In this document: piece by piece, positions 4,603 through 14,177 of the stretch | How the letters are laid out: the number at the start of each line of letters is the position of its first letter | Numbering within the stretch: position 1 is the first letter of the stretch | Source: an uncultured Oscillospiraceae bacterium | GTDB lineage: Bacteria > Bacillota > Clostridia > Oscillospirales > Ruminococcaceae | Direction of reading: 5' to 3' | NCBI GenBank assembly: GCA_934539585.1 | Contig: CAKTCT010000051.1 | Coordinates: forward strand, 1 to 19,839 | Length of the DNA stretch: 19,839 nt | Translations under genes and position numbers: made by a program | The notes under the pieces: model-generated | The model's input: only the letters and a program-made list of their open reading frames with translations | The model's database searches: none | What the model was told of the DNA's origin: nothing

Positions 4603-5403
4603 TTACCACTTTGCGCCGGTGTTGTGGTAGGGCTTGCCGATGAAGCCGACCTGGGCGAAATCCTCCATGTTGCTGCGGACGATGTAGTCGATGTAGCTGG
4701 CGGTCATCTGGCCGGTGAGAAGGTACCCAGCGGGGTTCATGTGGCCGCCCAGGAAGAACCGCTCCTTGAACGCCTGATCGTAGACCGGGGCGTAGCGGTG
4801 GAAGTCCAGGACGTAGGTGTAGGGGAAGTACTCCGCCAGATCGTAAAGGAGCTTGCTGTGGGCCTGCTTCTTCTCCTCCTTGGCCGGGTCTGTTGTCTCC
4901 CGGGGCATGGTCATGAGGAAGAACCGGGCCTGGGGCTGCATGGACCGCAGACGCTGGATGATCCGGGCGTAGTAGCCCGCAAAGGTCTCCTTATTCTGGT
5001 TCCAGTCCTCGGGGCAGATGTCGGCCACGGAGCCGATCTCCTGGTTGTGGCCGAAAAGGTCGTTGACGCCCAGGGCGATGATGTACGCCTGGCAGAGCTT
5101 GTCCGGGTTCCAGAAGTCGTTTTCCTCGGCGAAGGTGTCCCAGTACTCCTTGGCGGTCATGCCGCCCCGGGAGAAGTTATACGCCTTGCACCCGGCGATC
5201 CGGGCCAGGTACTGGCCCCAGGAGTAGTCGTATTCGTCGTGGTAGCCCTTGTTGCCCGCCTCGTCCAGGGACTCGAACTCCCCGGAGGAAAGGCTGTCGC
5301 CGATACAGCCGATGGTGCGGAAAATGCCGCAGAACCCGCCGTCGGGGCGGATCTGGTCCAGAGGGCGGCCCTCCGGGATCTCCATGAATTTCCTGAGCTT
5401 CAT
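4603..5403 (-). CDS. SGNH/GDSL-family hydrolase
   Basis: This 266-aa protein without a signal peptide has the SGNH blocks in order: GDSL at residues 35-38 (Ser37 nucleophile), a Gly block around 80-81 (NFSRGGMT), GVND at 112-115 (Asn oxyanion residue) and GGHMNPAGY with His221. The position three before the His, usually the catalytic Asp, is Leu (FFLGGH). The enzyme may use a Ser-His dyad or another acid. The family hydrolyses esters or acetyl groups on sugars and lipids; the substrate is unknown. The ATG is preceded by AGGAG at about 10 bases. A consensus promoter lies about 50 bp upstream, and the gene appears to be transcribed alone. Confidence 0.85.
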   Translation of the reverse strand: MKLRKFMEIPEGRPLDQIRPDGGFCGIFRTIGCIGDSLSSGEFESLDEAGNKGYHDEYDYSWGQYLARIAGCKAYNFSRGGMTAKEYWDTFAEENDFWNPDKLCQAYIIALGVNDLFGHNQEIGSVADICPEDWNQNKETFAGYYARIIQRLRSMQPQARFFLMTMPRETTDPAKEEKKQAHSKLLYDLAEYFPYTYVLDFHRYAPVYDQAFKERFFLGGHMNPAGYLLTGQMTASYIDYIVRSNMEDFAQVGFIGKPYHNTGAKW

Positions 5404-5454
5404 CTTGTGCTCACTCCTATCTTGGGGCCGGTAAAAGGCCCGCTGTCTTTCTCC

Positions 5455-5483
5455 ATGATAGAAGATTTTTCCGGGGCTGTCAA
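5455..5483 (-). promoter_or_regulatory. Promoter of the SGNH hydrolase gene
   Basis: TTGACA (5478-5483) and TATCAT (5455-5460) on the minus strand, 17-bp spacer, the same pair of boxes as at the oadB leader. Confidence 0.85.
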
Positions 5484-5595
5484 GACTTTTTGCAAAAGAA
5501 AGATTTTGGAAATATTCACAATTGATTCACAGAACCGCTAGGAATCCAATGGATTTCTGTGACACAATAAAGATAGGTTGGAAGGAGGGAGGACG

Positions 5596-6309
5596 GTGCC
5601 CCGTTTTTTCACCGGTCCCATTTCCGGGGACCGGGCGGTCATTTCCGGCGAGGACGCCGGCCACATTACGAAATCCCTCCGGCTGCGGCCCGGGGAGGCT
5701 GTCACCCTTTGCGACGGCAGCGGGTTTGACTACTCCTGCGTTCTCGTCTCCGTAGGGGAGACGGTGGAGGCGGAGGTCCTGGAGAAGCTCCCCAGCTCCA
5801 CGGAGCCCCGGGGGAAGATCACCTTATTTCAGGCCCTTCCCAAAGGGGACAAAATGGAGTGGATCATCCAGAAAAGCGTGGAGCTGGGGGTGTTCCGCAT
5901 CGTCCCGGTGCTGACCAGCCGGTGCGTCTCCCGCCCAGACGGGAAAAGCATGGAAAAAAAGGTCCAGCGCTACAACAAAATCGCCGCCGAGGCCGCCAAG
6001 CAGTGCGGCCGGGGAATCCTCCCGGAGGTCTCCGGGCTGATGACCTTAAAAGAAGCGGCGGAGGCGGTATCCGGCAAGGGAATCGTCTTTTACGAAAAAG
6101 GCGGGGCCCGGCTGCCGGAGCTGGTGAGCCCCTCCGACTCGGAGCTTTCCGTCTTTGTCGGCAGCGAAGGGGGCTTTGCTCCGGAGGAGATCGATCTTCT
6201 GGGGGAACACGGCGTGGTCCCGGCCACCCTGGGCAGCCGGATCCTCCGCTGCGAAACGGCGCCAATCTGCGGGCTATCCATTTTGATGAGTCTGCTTGGG
6301 GATATTTAG
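5596..6309 (+). CDS. rsmE: 16S rRNA (uracil1498-N3)-methyltransferase RsmE
   Basis: This 237-aa SPOUT methyltransferase makes m3U at position 1498 of 16S rRNA using S-adenosylmethionine. The N-terminal PUA-like part opens with PRFFTGPI and HITKSLRLRPGE. The C-terminal knot carries QKSVELG, GSEGGFAPEEIDLL and LGSRILRCETAPI, the signature of the family. The start is taken as GTG at 5596, since GGAGGGAGG precedes it directly; an upstream TTG at 5578 would sit before that ribosome site. No clear promoter is visible in the 190 bp upstream, only a small palindrome (AATCC-AAT-GGATT near 5543). The next gene follows 27 bp downstream on the same strand. Confidence 0.93.
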   Translation: MPRFFTGPISGDRAVISGEDAGHITKSLRLRPGEAVTLCDGSGFDYSCVLVSVGETVEAEVLEKLPSSTEPRGKITLFQALPKGDKMEWIIQKSVELGVFRIVPVLTSRCVSRPDGKSMEKKVQRYNKIAAEAAKQCGRGILPEVSGLMTLKEAAEAVSGKGIVFYEKGGARLPELVSPSDSELSVFVGSEGGFAPEEIDLLGEHGVVPATLGSRILRCETAPICGLSILMSLLGDI

Positions 6310-6336
6310 AAATCATTCAGGAAAGGATTGATCACC

Positions 6337-6648
6337 ATGAAAAAAGGTTTTTGGGTTTCTCTGCTGGCCGGAACGGCGGCAGTTGCGGCGGCGGCCGTGG
6401 CAGTAACGGCGTTCATCCGCAAAAAGAGCCAGGCGCTCTCCGAGCATCTGGATTACGATCCCGACGAGTACTTTGAAAACGACGAGTGCGGCGACGACTG
6501 CTGCGATTGCTGCGGCGAGAAGGCTCCCGAGGAGGACGAGGAGGAGACCCTTCCCCTCCACCCCGAGGAAGTCGAGGAAGCTCCCGCCGAGGAAGCGCCT
6601 GCGGAAGAAGCGGACGCTGCGCCCTCGAAGGAATCCGAAGCAGAATAA
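6337..6648 (+). CDS. Small acidic membrane-anchored protein with a cysteine cluster (unknown function)
   Basis: This 103-aa protein starts MKKGFW, followed by one Ala/Val-rich transmembrane helix (residues about 5-26) and RKK. It then has a Cys cluster (CGDDCCDCC, Cys at 51, 55, 56, 58, 59) and a long Glu/Ala/Pro tail (VEEAPAEEAPAEEADAA). The basic residues after the helix would favour a cytoplasmic C-terminus. The Cys cluster could bind metal, but that is a guess. The start ATG at 6337 follows AAAGGA. The gene is 27 bp after rsmE and ends at a strong terminator, so the two are probably co-transcribed. I know no named family; the low-complexity tail makes matches unreliable. Confidence 0.75.
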   Translation: MKKGFWVSLLAGTAAVAAAAVAVTAFIRKKSQALSEHLDYDPDEYFENDECGDDCCDCCGEKAPEEDEEETLPLHPEEVEEAPAEEAPAEEADAAPSKESEAE

Positions 6649-6656
6649 GGCAGACG

Positions 6657-6702
6657 AAAAATCCCCCGGACGGTTTCCAAAGGAGCTGTCCGGGGGATTT
6701 TT
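6657..6702. terminator. Bidirectional intrinsic terminator
   Basis: AAAAATCCCCCGGAC (6657-6671) pairs perfectly with its complement at 6688-6702, a 15-bp stem with A- and T-tracts on both sides. It separates the rsmE unit from the convergent phosphoribosyltransferase gene. Confidence 0.93.
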
Positions 6703-6709
6703 GCGTATT

Positions 6710-7252
6710 TTAGTCGTGGAAGAACAGGGGGAGTTTTTCCAGGTAGAAGATGTCCTTCCGGTCGGCGGCGTCGCCCTCTGCAAGGACGGCGGCCTGGCCG
6801 ACGATGGTGCCGCCGGCTTTTTCCACCAGAGTTTCCAGAGCCTTTAAAGACTCGCCGGTGGAAATCACGTCGTCGATGATCAGGACCCGTTTGCCATGGA
6901 GCATCTCCACCTCATCCCGGCCCAGATAGAGTTTCTGGGTGTTCTGGGTGGTGATGGAGTTGACGGTGACTTCAATGGGGTCGATGGTATAGACCTTGAC
7001 GCTTTTCCGGGCCACCACGTAGGGGATGCCCATCTGGCGGGCCATTTCGTAGGCCAGGGGGATGCCCTTGGACTCGGCGGTGATGAGAACGTCGCAGAGG
7101 GGGGCGATCTTGGTCAGTTCCTTGGCGCAGGCCACGGTGAGCTCCACGTCGGAGAACATGATGAAGGCGGCGATATCCATTTTATCGCTGACAGCGCAGA
7201 GGGGCAGCTGGCGGGTCAGGCCAGCCACTTTCAGGGTATAATACTGCTGCAT
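6710..7252 (-). CDS. Type I phosphoribosyltransferase, adenine phosphoribosyltransferase-like
   Basis: This 180-aa cytoplasmic protein carries the PRPP-binding loop VLIIDDVISTGES at residues 123-135. Upstream it has the PPi-loop region ITAESKGIPLAYEMA. Length and order fit the adenine/xanthine phosphoribosyltransferase group, which salvages a purine base to its nucleotide with PRPP. The fold is secure, but the base used is not proven by the sequence, so no symbol is given. The ATG at 7252 has AAGGAGG at 6 bases. Upstream is a C-rich (minus-strand) leader with no promoter that I can identify. The gene is convergent with the rsmE unit. Confidence 0.85.
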   Translation of the reverse strand: MQQYYTLKVAGLTRQLPLCAVSDKMDIAAFIMFSDVELTVACAKELTKIAPLCDVLITAESKGIPLAYEMARQMGIPYVVARKSVKVYTIDPIEVTVNSITTQNTQKLYLGRDEVEMLHGKRVLIIDDVISTGESLKALETLVEKAGGTIVGQAAVLAEGDAADRKDIFYLEKLPLFFHD

Positions 7253-7272
7253 ATGGTGCCTCCTTGGCAGAA

Positions 7273-7292
7273 GGGGTGGGTGGGTGAGTGGG
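7273..7292 (+). other. Potential G-quadruplex motif
   Basis: Four G-runs with short loops (GGGG-T-GGG-T-GGG-TGAGT-GGG), followed seven bases later by GGGGG. It lies on the template strand about 20 bp upstream of the phosphoribosyltransferase start codon. Confidence 0.55.
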
Positions 7293-7371
7293 TTTTTTGG
7301 GGGTGAGAGAGGGTGGAGAATCGGGGGGGTTACGATATGGTTGGTACGGGGTACGGGTTTGGTAGGGTGGG

Positions 7372-7551
7372 AGGCGGCGGGGGCCGCCTGGGGAACCCCT
7401 TGATAGGGTTCCCCTCGGCCCGACAGCCCACCGGGCTGTCGGGCCTTCCCTTCCTGATCTTTTGGGTATCATTTTGGGGGATTTCGCTTTCTGCGGAAAG
7501 CGAGGAGGGGCGCTGCCCCTCCACCCCGCCAGCCTTTTGGGAAAAGGCTGG
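7372..7551. repeat. Cluster of six perfect hairpins (intergenic repeat element)
   Basis: Consecutive perfect stems are AGGCGGC (7372-7389), GGGGAACCC (7390-7414), GGCCCGACAGCCC (13 bp, 7417-7445), TCGCTTTC (7484-7503), GGAGGGGC (7504-7522) and CCAGCCTTTT (10 bp, 7529-7551). Together they occupy most of 180 bp. The last resembles in style the end hairpins of the repeats at 13561-14155 and 19615-19839. Confidence 0.75.
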
Positions 7552-7613
7552 ACCGAAAACTTTTTTGTGTTGACGGACAGGCGGTGCTATTCTTGCGGGC
7601 GTTGACAATCGTC

Positions 7614-7671
7614 GGCGCGCAGCCTGTCGCGCGCCTACCAAAGCCCGACGCAGGGCCTTACGGCCGCGTCG
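7614..7671. repeat. Two GC-rich stems 3' of the HIT gene
   Basis: GGCGCGC (7614-7620) pairs with 7629-7635. GACGC..GGCC pairs with GGCC-GCGTC over about 7647-7671, ending next to the HIT stop codon. On the minus strand the second stem could help end the alaS-HIT transcript, but it lacks a U-tract. Confidence 0.5.
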
Positions 7672-8010
7672 TCAGCCGGGGGGCCAGGCGAGATTACGGC
7701 CGGCCAGGACGTGGAAGTGGAGGTGGCCGACGGTCTGGCCGCCGTCTTTTCCACAGTTGGAAACCACCCGGTAGCCGTTATCCAGGTGCAGTTCCTTAGC
7801 CAGCCTGGCGATCACCGCGTACACCTTGCCTACTACGGCGCAGTTTTCTTCGTTGATGGCGGCGGGCCCGGAAATGTGGGCCTTGGGGATCACCAGGAAG
7901 TGGACCGGCGCTTGAGGGTCGATGTCGTAAAAGGCCAGGACGTCGTCGTCTTCGTACAGCTTCTTACTGGGAATCTCCCCGGCAATGATGCGGCAGAATA
8001 AGCAGTCCAT
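7672..8010 (-). CDS. HIT-family (histidine triad) nucleotide hydrolase, HinT-like
   Basis: This 112-aa protein has an N-terminal MDCLFCRIIAGEIPSKKLYE and the catalytic triad motif GHLHFHVLAG (His96, His98, His100), which define the HIT/HinT family. These hydrolyse nucleoside phosphoramidates, including aminoacyl-adenylates, which fits its place 34 bp downstream of alaS on the same strand. The open frame extends upstream, but the start is set at the ATG at 8010 because AAAGGAGG precedes it by 7 bases and MDCLFC is the family's usual N-terminus. It is likely co-transcribed with alaS and so under its T-box control. Confidence 0.92.
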   Translation of the reverse strand: MDCLFCRIIAGEIPSKKLYEDDDVLAFYDIDPQAPVHFLVIPKAHISGPAAINEENCAVVGKVYAVIARLAKELHLDNGYRVVSNCGKDGGQTVGHLHFHVLAGRNLAWPPG

Positions 8011-8044
8011 GTGCAATCCTCCTTTCTGTGAGGAAGTCAATCGA

Positions 8045-10681
<2,637 letters not shown>

Positions 10682-10730
10682 TAAAATCATCCTTTCGAAT
10701 TTCGATCTTTCCTGGAAAAATCGTGGCAAC

Positions 10731-10954
10731 AAAAAAACTCCGCCCCAGAACATGGGACGAAGAACTCTCCGTGGTACCACCCAAATTGCGGACCGAAGCC
10801 CGCCCCTTGAACCCTGATAACGCGAGGTGCGCGCCGCAGTTCGTGCGGGGCTCCCAGCCGGCGTCCCGAGGCGCTTTCCCGGAAACCTTGCAGCGGACGG
10901 TTTCCTCTCTGAAGGGAGCGGACCTGGGGTGAAGCTGTTCACAGCCTTTCTAAC
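10731..10954 (-). promoter_or_regulatory. T-box riboswitch leader of alaS
   Basis: The minus-strand leader carries the T-box motif TGGGTGGTACCACGG (10783-10769), which pairs with the uncharged tRNA end. A terminator follows. Upstream is a stem I-like arm (AGGAAACC...GGTTTCC) with a purine-rich loop. Uncharged tRNA-Ala would stabilise the antiterminator and switch alaS on. I could not assign the specifier codon with certainty. Confidence 0.92.
10738..10762 (-). terminator. T-box terminator hairpin
   Basis: CUUCGUCCC pairs with GGGGCGGAG (9 bp, with G-U pairs), followed by seven U (10737-10731) on the minus strand. It directly follows the T-box motif. Confidence 0.88.
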
Positions 10955-10960
10955 AGATAA

Positions 10961-10989
10961 AGTATAGCATCAAACCACCCGATTGTCAA
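10961..10989 (-). promoter_or_regulatory. Promoter of the alaS T-box leader
   Basis: TTGACA (10984-10989) and TATACT (10961-10966) on the minus strand, 17-bp spacer. The start near 10954 gives a leader of about 270 nt before the alaS ATG. Confidence 0.88.
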
Positions 10990-11019
10990 CGGTTTTTTCC
11001 GGATTTTCCGCCGGTTTCC

Positions 11020-11049
11020 TTGCGCGGGGGGGCGGGTTTGTGGTAAAAT
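11020..11049 (+). promoter_or_regulatory. Possible promoter of the 285-aa unknown gene
   Basis: TTGCGC (11020-11025) and TAAAAT (11044-11049), 18-bp spacer, with TGTGG before the -10 as at the pth promoter. The -35 is weak. Confidence 0.4.
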
Positions 11050-11081
11050 GGAGGCAAATACCTGAAAGGAGCGCGAAAACC

Positions 11082-11939
11082 ATGCAAGTACACCTTTTGG
11101 CAAGGATTCTCAGCGGCCAGGACGGCGCTGTCTGGGGCGGATTTCTGTTCCGGCCCGACGCGGCGGGGAACTGCCGCGTTTACCGTCTGGAGGAGCTCCA
11201 GGCGGCCATGGGGGAGGAAGCGGCTCTCTTTGGAGAATTTTCCCTGGACCGCCGGGAGGAGCTCTGCCCCCACTGCAACTCCGTGGCCTTTGGCCGGGAG
11301 TTTTTCGCCCCCGGGGACGAGTTTCCCCTGCTCTACGCCAACATTTATAACAACTGCGCCAATGCTCCGGACCCCAGAAAGGGCGTGACCCTGGTCTACC
11401 GCATCCGGCGGGAGGGGCGGGCGTTCCGGTCCCGGCTGGTCCAGGGGGTGGCCGTGGATTTCCCGGAGGACCCCTGTTGGCGCTCCCCGGAGGGCGACGT
11501 GCGGCCCTACGGCAACTTCGCCATCGACCGGGAGGCGGGGGTCTACTACGCCTTCACCATGCGGGACGGGGACCGGAAGACCCGGTACTTCGCCTTCCCG
11601 CTGCCCCGGGTGTCGGAAGGGGAGATGGACGGGGAGCTGGGGGTTCCCTGGGTGCGGCTCAAGGCGGAGGCGGTGCAGAAGCGGTTTGACTGCCCCTACC
11701 AGCGGTTCCTCCAGGGGGCCTGCTTCCATGAGGGACGCATCTACACCCTGGAGGGCTTCACCGACAGCCCGGAAAATCCGCCGGCCCTCCGGGTGGTGGA
11801 CGCCGCCCTGGGGCAGGAGGTGCTGGCCGTGGATTTCCCGGCCCTGGGCCTTACCGTGGAGCCGGAAATGGTGGAGTTTTCCGACGGCCTTTGCTATTAC
11901 GGCGACAGCGACGGGAATTTTTACCGGCTGGACTTCTGA
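11082..11939 (+). CDS. Hypothetical protein, 285 aa, possibly beta-propeller-like
   Basis: I do not recognise this protein. It has no signal peptide or membrane segment. It is rich in short beta-type blocks ending in aromatic residues (GNFAIDREAGVYYAF, RIYTLEGFTD, GLCYYGDSDGNFYRLDF), a pattern seen in beta-propeller proteins. A CPHC pair lies at residues 62-65. The ATG at 11082 was chosen over a longer upstream frame because AAAGGAG lies 10 bases before it and the extension is low-complexity. The trmN6-like gene follows 56 bp downstream on the same strand. The three-gene unit with rsmI may link this protein to RNA modification, but that is context only. Confidence 0.78.
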   Translation: MQVHLLARILSGQDGAVWGGFLFRPDAAGNCRVYRLEELQAAMGEEAALFGEFSLDRREELCPHCNSVAFGREFFAPGDEFPLLYANIYNNCANAPDPRKGVTLVYRIRREGRAFRSRLVQGVAVDFPEDPCWRSPEGDVRPYGNFAIDREAGVYYAFTMRDGDRKTRYFAFPLPRVSEGEMDGELGVPWVRLKAEAVQKRFDCPYQRFLQGACFHEGRIYTLEGFTDSPENPPALRVVDAALGQEVLAVDFPALGLTVEPEMVEFSDGLCYYGDSDGNFYRLDF

Positions 11940-11995
11940 TTTTCCGGAACGTATCATTTCTTTCGCTATACAATTTGTTGAATCGGAGGGATTCC

Positions 11996-12718
11996 ATGGC
12001 GGAGGGCACCTGGTTGGAGCCCCTGGGGCAGGGGCTGGCGGTCTGCGTCAGCCGGGACCATGGCTTCGGGGCCGACGCCTTTCTCCTGGCGGGGTTCGCC
12101 GGGGGGAAGCCCGGGGACCGGGCGGCGGACCTGGGGACCGGCTGCGGGATCCTGCCGGTTTTGCTTTACAAAATGTATCAATGTAAAGAAATATACGGTC
12201 TGGAGATTCAAAAACCGGCAGTGGAGCAGTTTTTGGCCACGGTATCCGCCAGCGGGCTGGAGGGCCGGGTGTTCCCTGTGGAGGGGGATTTGCGGCGGCT
12301 TCCGGCGAGCCTGGCTCCCGGCAGCTTTGACCTGGTGGTCTGCAACCCGCCCTATTTCCGGGGGAGCCCTTCCCCGGACCCGGCCCGGGCGGCGGCCCGA
12401 ACGGAGATTTCCTGCTCCCTGGAGGAGGTCTGCGCCGCGGCGGCCAGGCTTTTGCGGTTCGGGGGGCGGTTCTGCGTCTGCCAGCGTCCGGAGCGGCTGC
12501 CGGAGCTCTTTGCCGCCATGGCCGCCCGGAACCTGACGCCCAAGCGGCTGCGTCTGGCGGCGGACACCGTCTCGACTCCGCCGTGGCTGGCTCTGGTGGA
12601 GGGGCGGCTGGGGGGACGGCCCGGGCTCAGAGCAGAGCCTTTGTTCGCGGCCCGGCACCCCGACGGAACTCCCACCCAAGAAATGAACGCCTTATATCAG
12701 AAAGCGAGGACACTATGA
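11996..12718 (+). CDS. tRNA1(Val) (adenine37-N6)-methyltransferase-like (TrmN6/YfiC family)
   Basis: This 240-aa Rossmann methyltransferase has the SAM-binding motif DLGTGCGILP (residues 45-54), an acidic strand end (YGLEIQ) and the catalytic NPPY at 117-120, the motif of N6-adenine methyltransferases. The N-terminal VSRDHGFGADAFLLAGF matches the TrmN6 pattern of H/Q-G-x-x-x-x-DA-x-LL. The ATG at 11996 follows CGGAGGG by 5 bases. Its TGA overlaps the rsmI ATG by four bases (ATGA), so the two are translationally coupled. TrmN6-rsmI coupling is common in Firmicutes. The exact tRNA target is inferred from the family. Confidence 0.85.
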   Translation: MAEGTWLEPLGQGLAVCVSRDHGFGADAFLLAGFAGGKPGDRAADLGTGCGILPVLLYKMYQCKEIYGLEIQKPAVEQFLATVSASGLEGRVFPVEGDLRRLPASLAPGSFDLVVCNPPYFRGSPSPDPARAAARTEISCSLEEVCAAAARLLRFGGRFCVCQRPERLPELFAAMAARNLTPKRLRLAADTVSTPPWLALVEGRLGGRPGLRAEPLFAARHPDGTPTQEMNALYQKARTL

Positions 12719-13539
12719 GCGGAACCCTGTACGTTGTCGGGACCCCTATCGGGAACCTGTCGGACTTTTCCCCCCGGGCGGTGGAGACCCTCCAGGCCGT
12801 GGATTTTATCGCGGCGGAGGACACCCGGGTGACGCTGAAGCTGCTGAACCACTTTGAAATCAAAAAGCCCATGGTCAGCTACCACGAGCACAACCTCCGG
12901 GAGCGGGGAAACTACATCATCGACCGGATCCTGGCCGGGGAAAACGCGGCGGTGGTCTCCGACGCGGGGATGCCCTGCATTTCCGACCCCGGGGAGGACC
13001 TGGTCCGGCTGGCGGCGGAGGCGGGGATCGTCACGGTGGTGATCCCCGGGCCCAGCGCGGCGGTTTCGGCGTTGTGTCTCAGCGGGCTGTCCACCTCCCG
13101 GTTCGCCTTTGAGGGGTTCCTGTCCACCAACCGTCACAACCGGATGGAGCACCTGCAAAGCCTTGTCAAGGACACCCACACCCTGATTTTCTACGAGGCT
13201 CCCCACAAGCTGACCACCACGCTGCGGGACATCCGGGAGGTTCTGGGGAACCGGCGGCTGGCCCTTTGCCGGGAGCTGACCAAGATTCACCAGGAGGTCA
13301 TCCGGGCGGATTTCGACGGGGCCATTGCCCTTTACGGGGAGAAGGCTCCCAAGGGGGAGTTTGTCCTCATTGTAGAGGGGGCGTCTCCGGAGCAGGCCCC
13401 GGAGGTCACGCTGGAGGAGGCCATTGCAGAGGCCCGGAGGCTGACCGCCGCCGGAATGAAGCAAACCGACGCCGCCAAGCAGATTGCGGCAGAGACCGGG
13501 TTCAAAAAGAGCGAGATTTACGCGGGGATGATGGAGTAG
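12715..13539 (+). CDS. rsmI: 16S rRNA (cytidine1402-2'-O)-methyltransferase RsmI
   Basis: This 274-aa protein of the tetrapyrrole-methylase fold methylates C1402 of 16S rRNA at the 2'-O. Family motifs are in order: LYVVGTPIGNLSD at the start, AAEDTR, SYHEHN, VVSDAGMPCISDPG, PGPSAAVSALCLSGL, IFYEAPHKL and CRELTKIHQE. The C-terminal tail (KQTDAAKQIAAETGFKKSEIY) is the helical domain typical of full-length RsmI. The start ATG overlaps the stop of the upstream methyltransferase gene by four bases. No clear terminator follows; the hairpin at 13762-13793 in the downstream repeat may serve. Confidence 0.95.
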   Translation: MSGTLYVVGTPIGNLSDFSPRAVETLQAVDFIAAEDTRVTLKLLNHFEIKKPMVSYHEHNLRERGNYIIDRILAGENAAVVSDAGMPCISDPGEDLVRLAAEAGIVTVVIPGPSAAVSALCLSGLSTSRFAFEGFLSTNRHNRMEHLQSLVKDTHTLIFYEAPHKLTTTLRDIREVLGNRRLALCRELTKIHQEVIRADFDGAIALYGEKAPKGEFVLIVEGASPEQAPEVTLEEAIAEARRLTAAGMKQTDAAKQIAAETGFKKSEIYAGMME

Positions 13540-13560
13540 CGGCTGGCCGTATGTGTCTAT

Positions 13561-13793
13561 CGGTACAACGTCAGGCCGCCGCCTGCCCCCAAAGCCCATC
13601 GTGAGGACGATACCGTCCGAAAGTGGTGTGCGGATGCCTACTGTCCACGCACCAATTGCGGCGGCCGTGTCCACCGCGAGGTAGTATTGGGGCTCTCCGA
13701 AGCCTACGGCGCGACTTTAGGGGGTCTCGGGGGGCGGGAGCCACCCGAGCGTCCTTTTCTCCCCCTTCTTTTCCCACGCGGGAAAAGAAGGGG
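13561..13793 (+). repeat. Dispersed intergenic repeat, copy A
   Basis: It begins GTACAACGTCAGGCCGCCGC and contains GTCCGAAAGTGG, GCGGATGCCTACTGTCC and CACCAATTGCGGCGGCCGTG. It ends in a perfect 14-bp hairpin (CCCCTTCTTTTCCC, 13762-13793). The same blocks occur in order in copy C at 19615 and, reversed, in copy B at 13938. No coding sequence is credible in it. Confidence 0.8.
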
Positions 13794-13825
13794 TGCTATG
13801 ACCGACCTATCAATAATCCAAAGCG

Positions 13826-13907
13826 AACGTAGCCGCATAGGCCGGTAGCGCTGCCGATTTTAATTCGTAATCGGCAAGCCCTACTAGCCTATGCGGCTAC
13901 TTACGTT
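13826..13907. repeat. Long central hairpin between repeat copies A and B
   Basis: AGCCGCATAGG (13831-13841) pairs with CCTATGCGGCT (13888-13898), GTAG with CTAC, and TGCCGATT (13852-13859) with AATCGGCA (13869-13876). The outer AACGTA/TACGTT pair extends it to about 82 bp. It could be an RNA structure or a structured DNA site; there is no evidence for transcription. Confidence 0.7.
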
Positions 13908-13937
13908 TGTACAGATTTGTTATGTCCTACCAGGGCA

Positions 13938-14155
13938 CCCAATCTTTTTTACGGAAAAAAGATTGGGGAGAAAAACCGTTTAGGGGCTCCCGCCCCTAAA
14001 AACCCCAATGGCGGCAGGCGCTGGATAAACATATCCGCACACGACACTTCCCGCCGCCGCTATCGGTGCTCGGACAGTAGGCAACCGTGCAGCACTTTTG
14101 ATCGCTTCGATTCCTGTATGAGACTTCGGAGATACGCGGCGGCTTGACGTGGTAC
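13938..14155 (-). repeat. Dispersed intergenic repeat, copy B (inverted)
   Basis: Read on the minus strand it begins GTACCACGTCAAGCCGCCGC and includes GTTGCCTACTGTCC and TTTAGGGGC-GGGA-GCCCCTAAA. It ends in an AATCTTTTTT hairpin. Its 60 bp at 13941-14000 are the exact reverse complement of 19780-19839. It lies 22 bp after the end of the alcohol dehydrogenase gene. Confidence 0.82.
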
Positions 14156-14177
14156 GATTGTGCTTTCAATGGGTGGG

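Larger units (their letters stand above)
7253..7671. other. Gene-free intergenic region: G-rich tract then a run of hairpins
   Basis: About 420 bp between the HIT gene and the phosphoribosyltransferase gene hold no credible coding sequence. The half next to the phosphoribosyltransferase start is extremely G-rich on the plus strand. The other half is a chain of perfect hairpins, with two more stems at 7614-7671. Confidence 0.8.

Noticed and set aside
5541..5556. Small palindrome AATCC-AAT-GGATT upstream of rsmE as an operator
   Set aside because: It is too short, with no promoter boxes at suitable spacing, to support a regulatory call.
13826..13907. Central hairpin as an integron attC site
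   Set aside because: I could not find paired RYYYAAC/GTTRRRY end boxes, and no integrase or gene cassettes are nearby.
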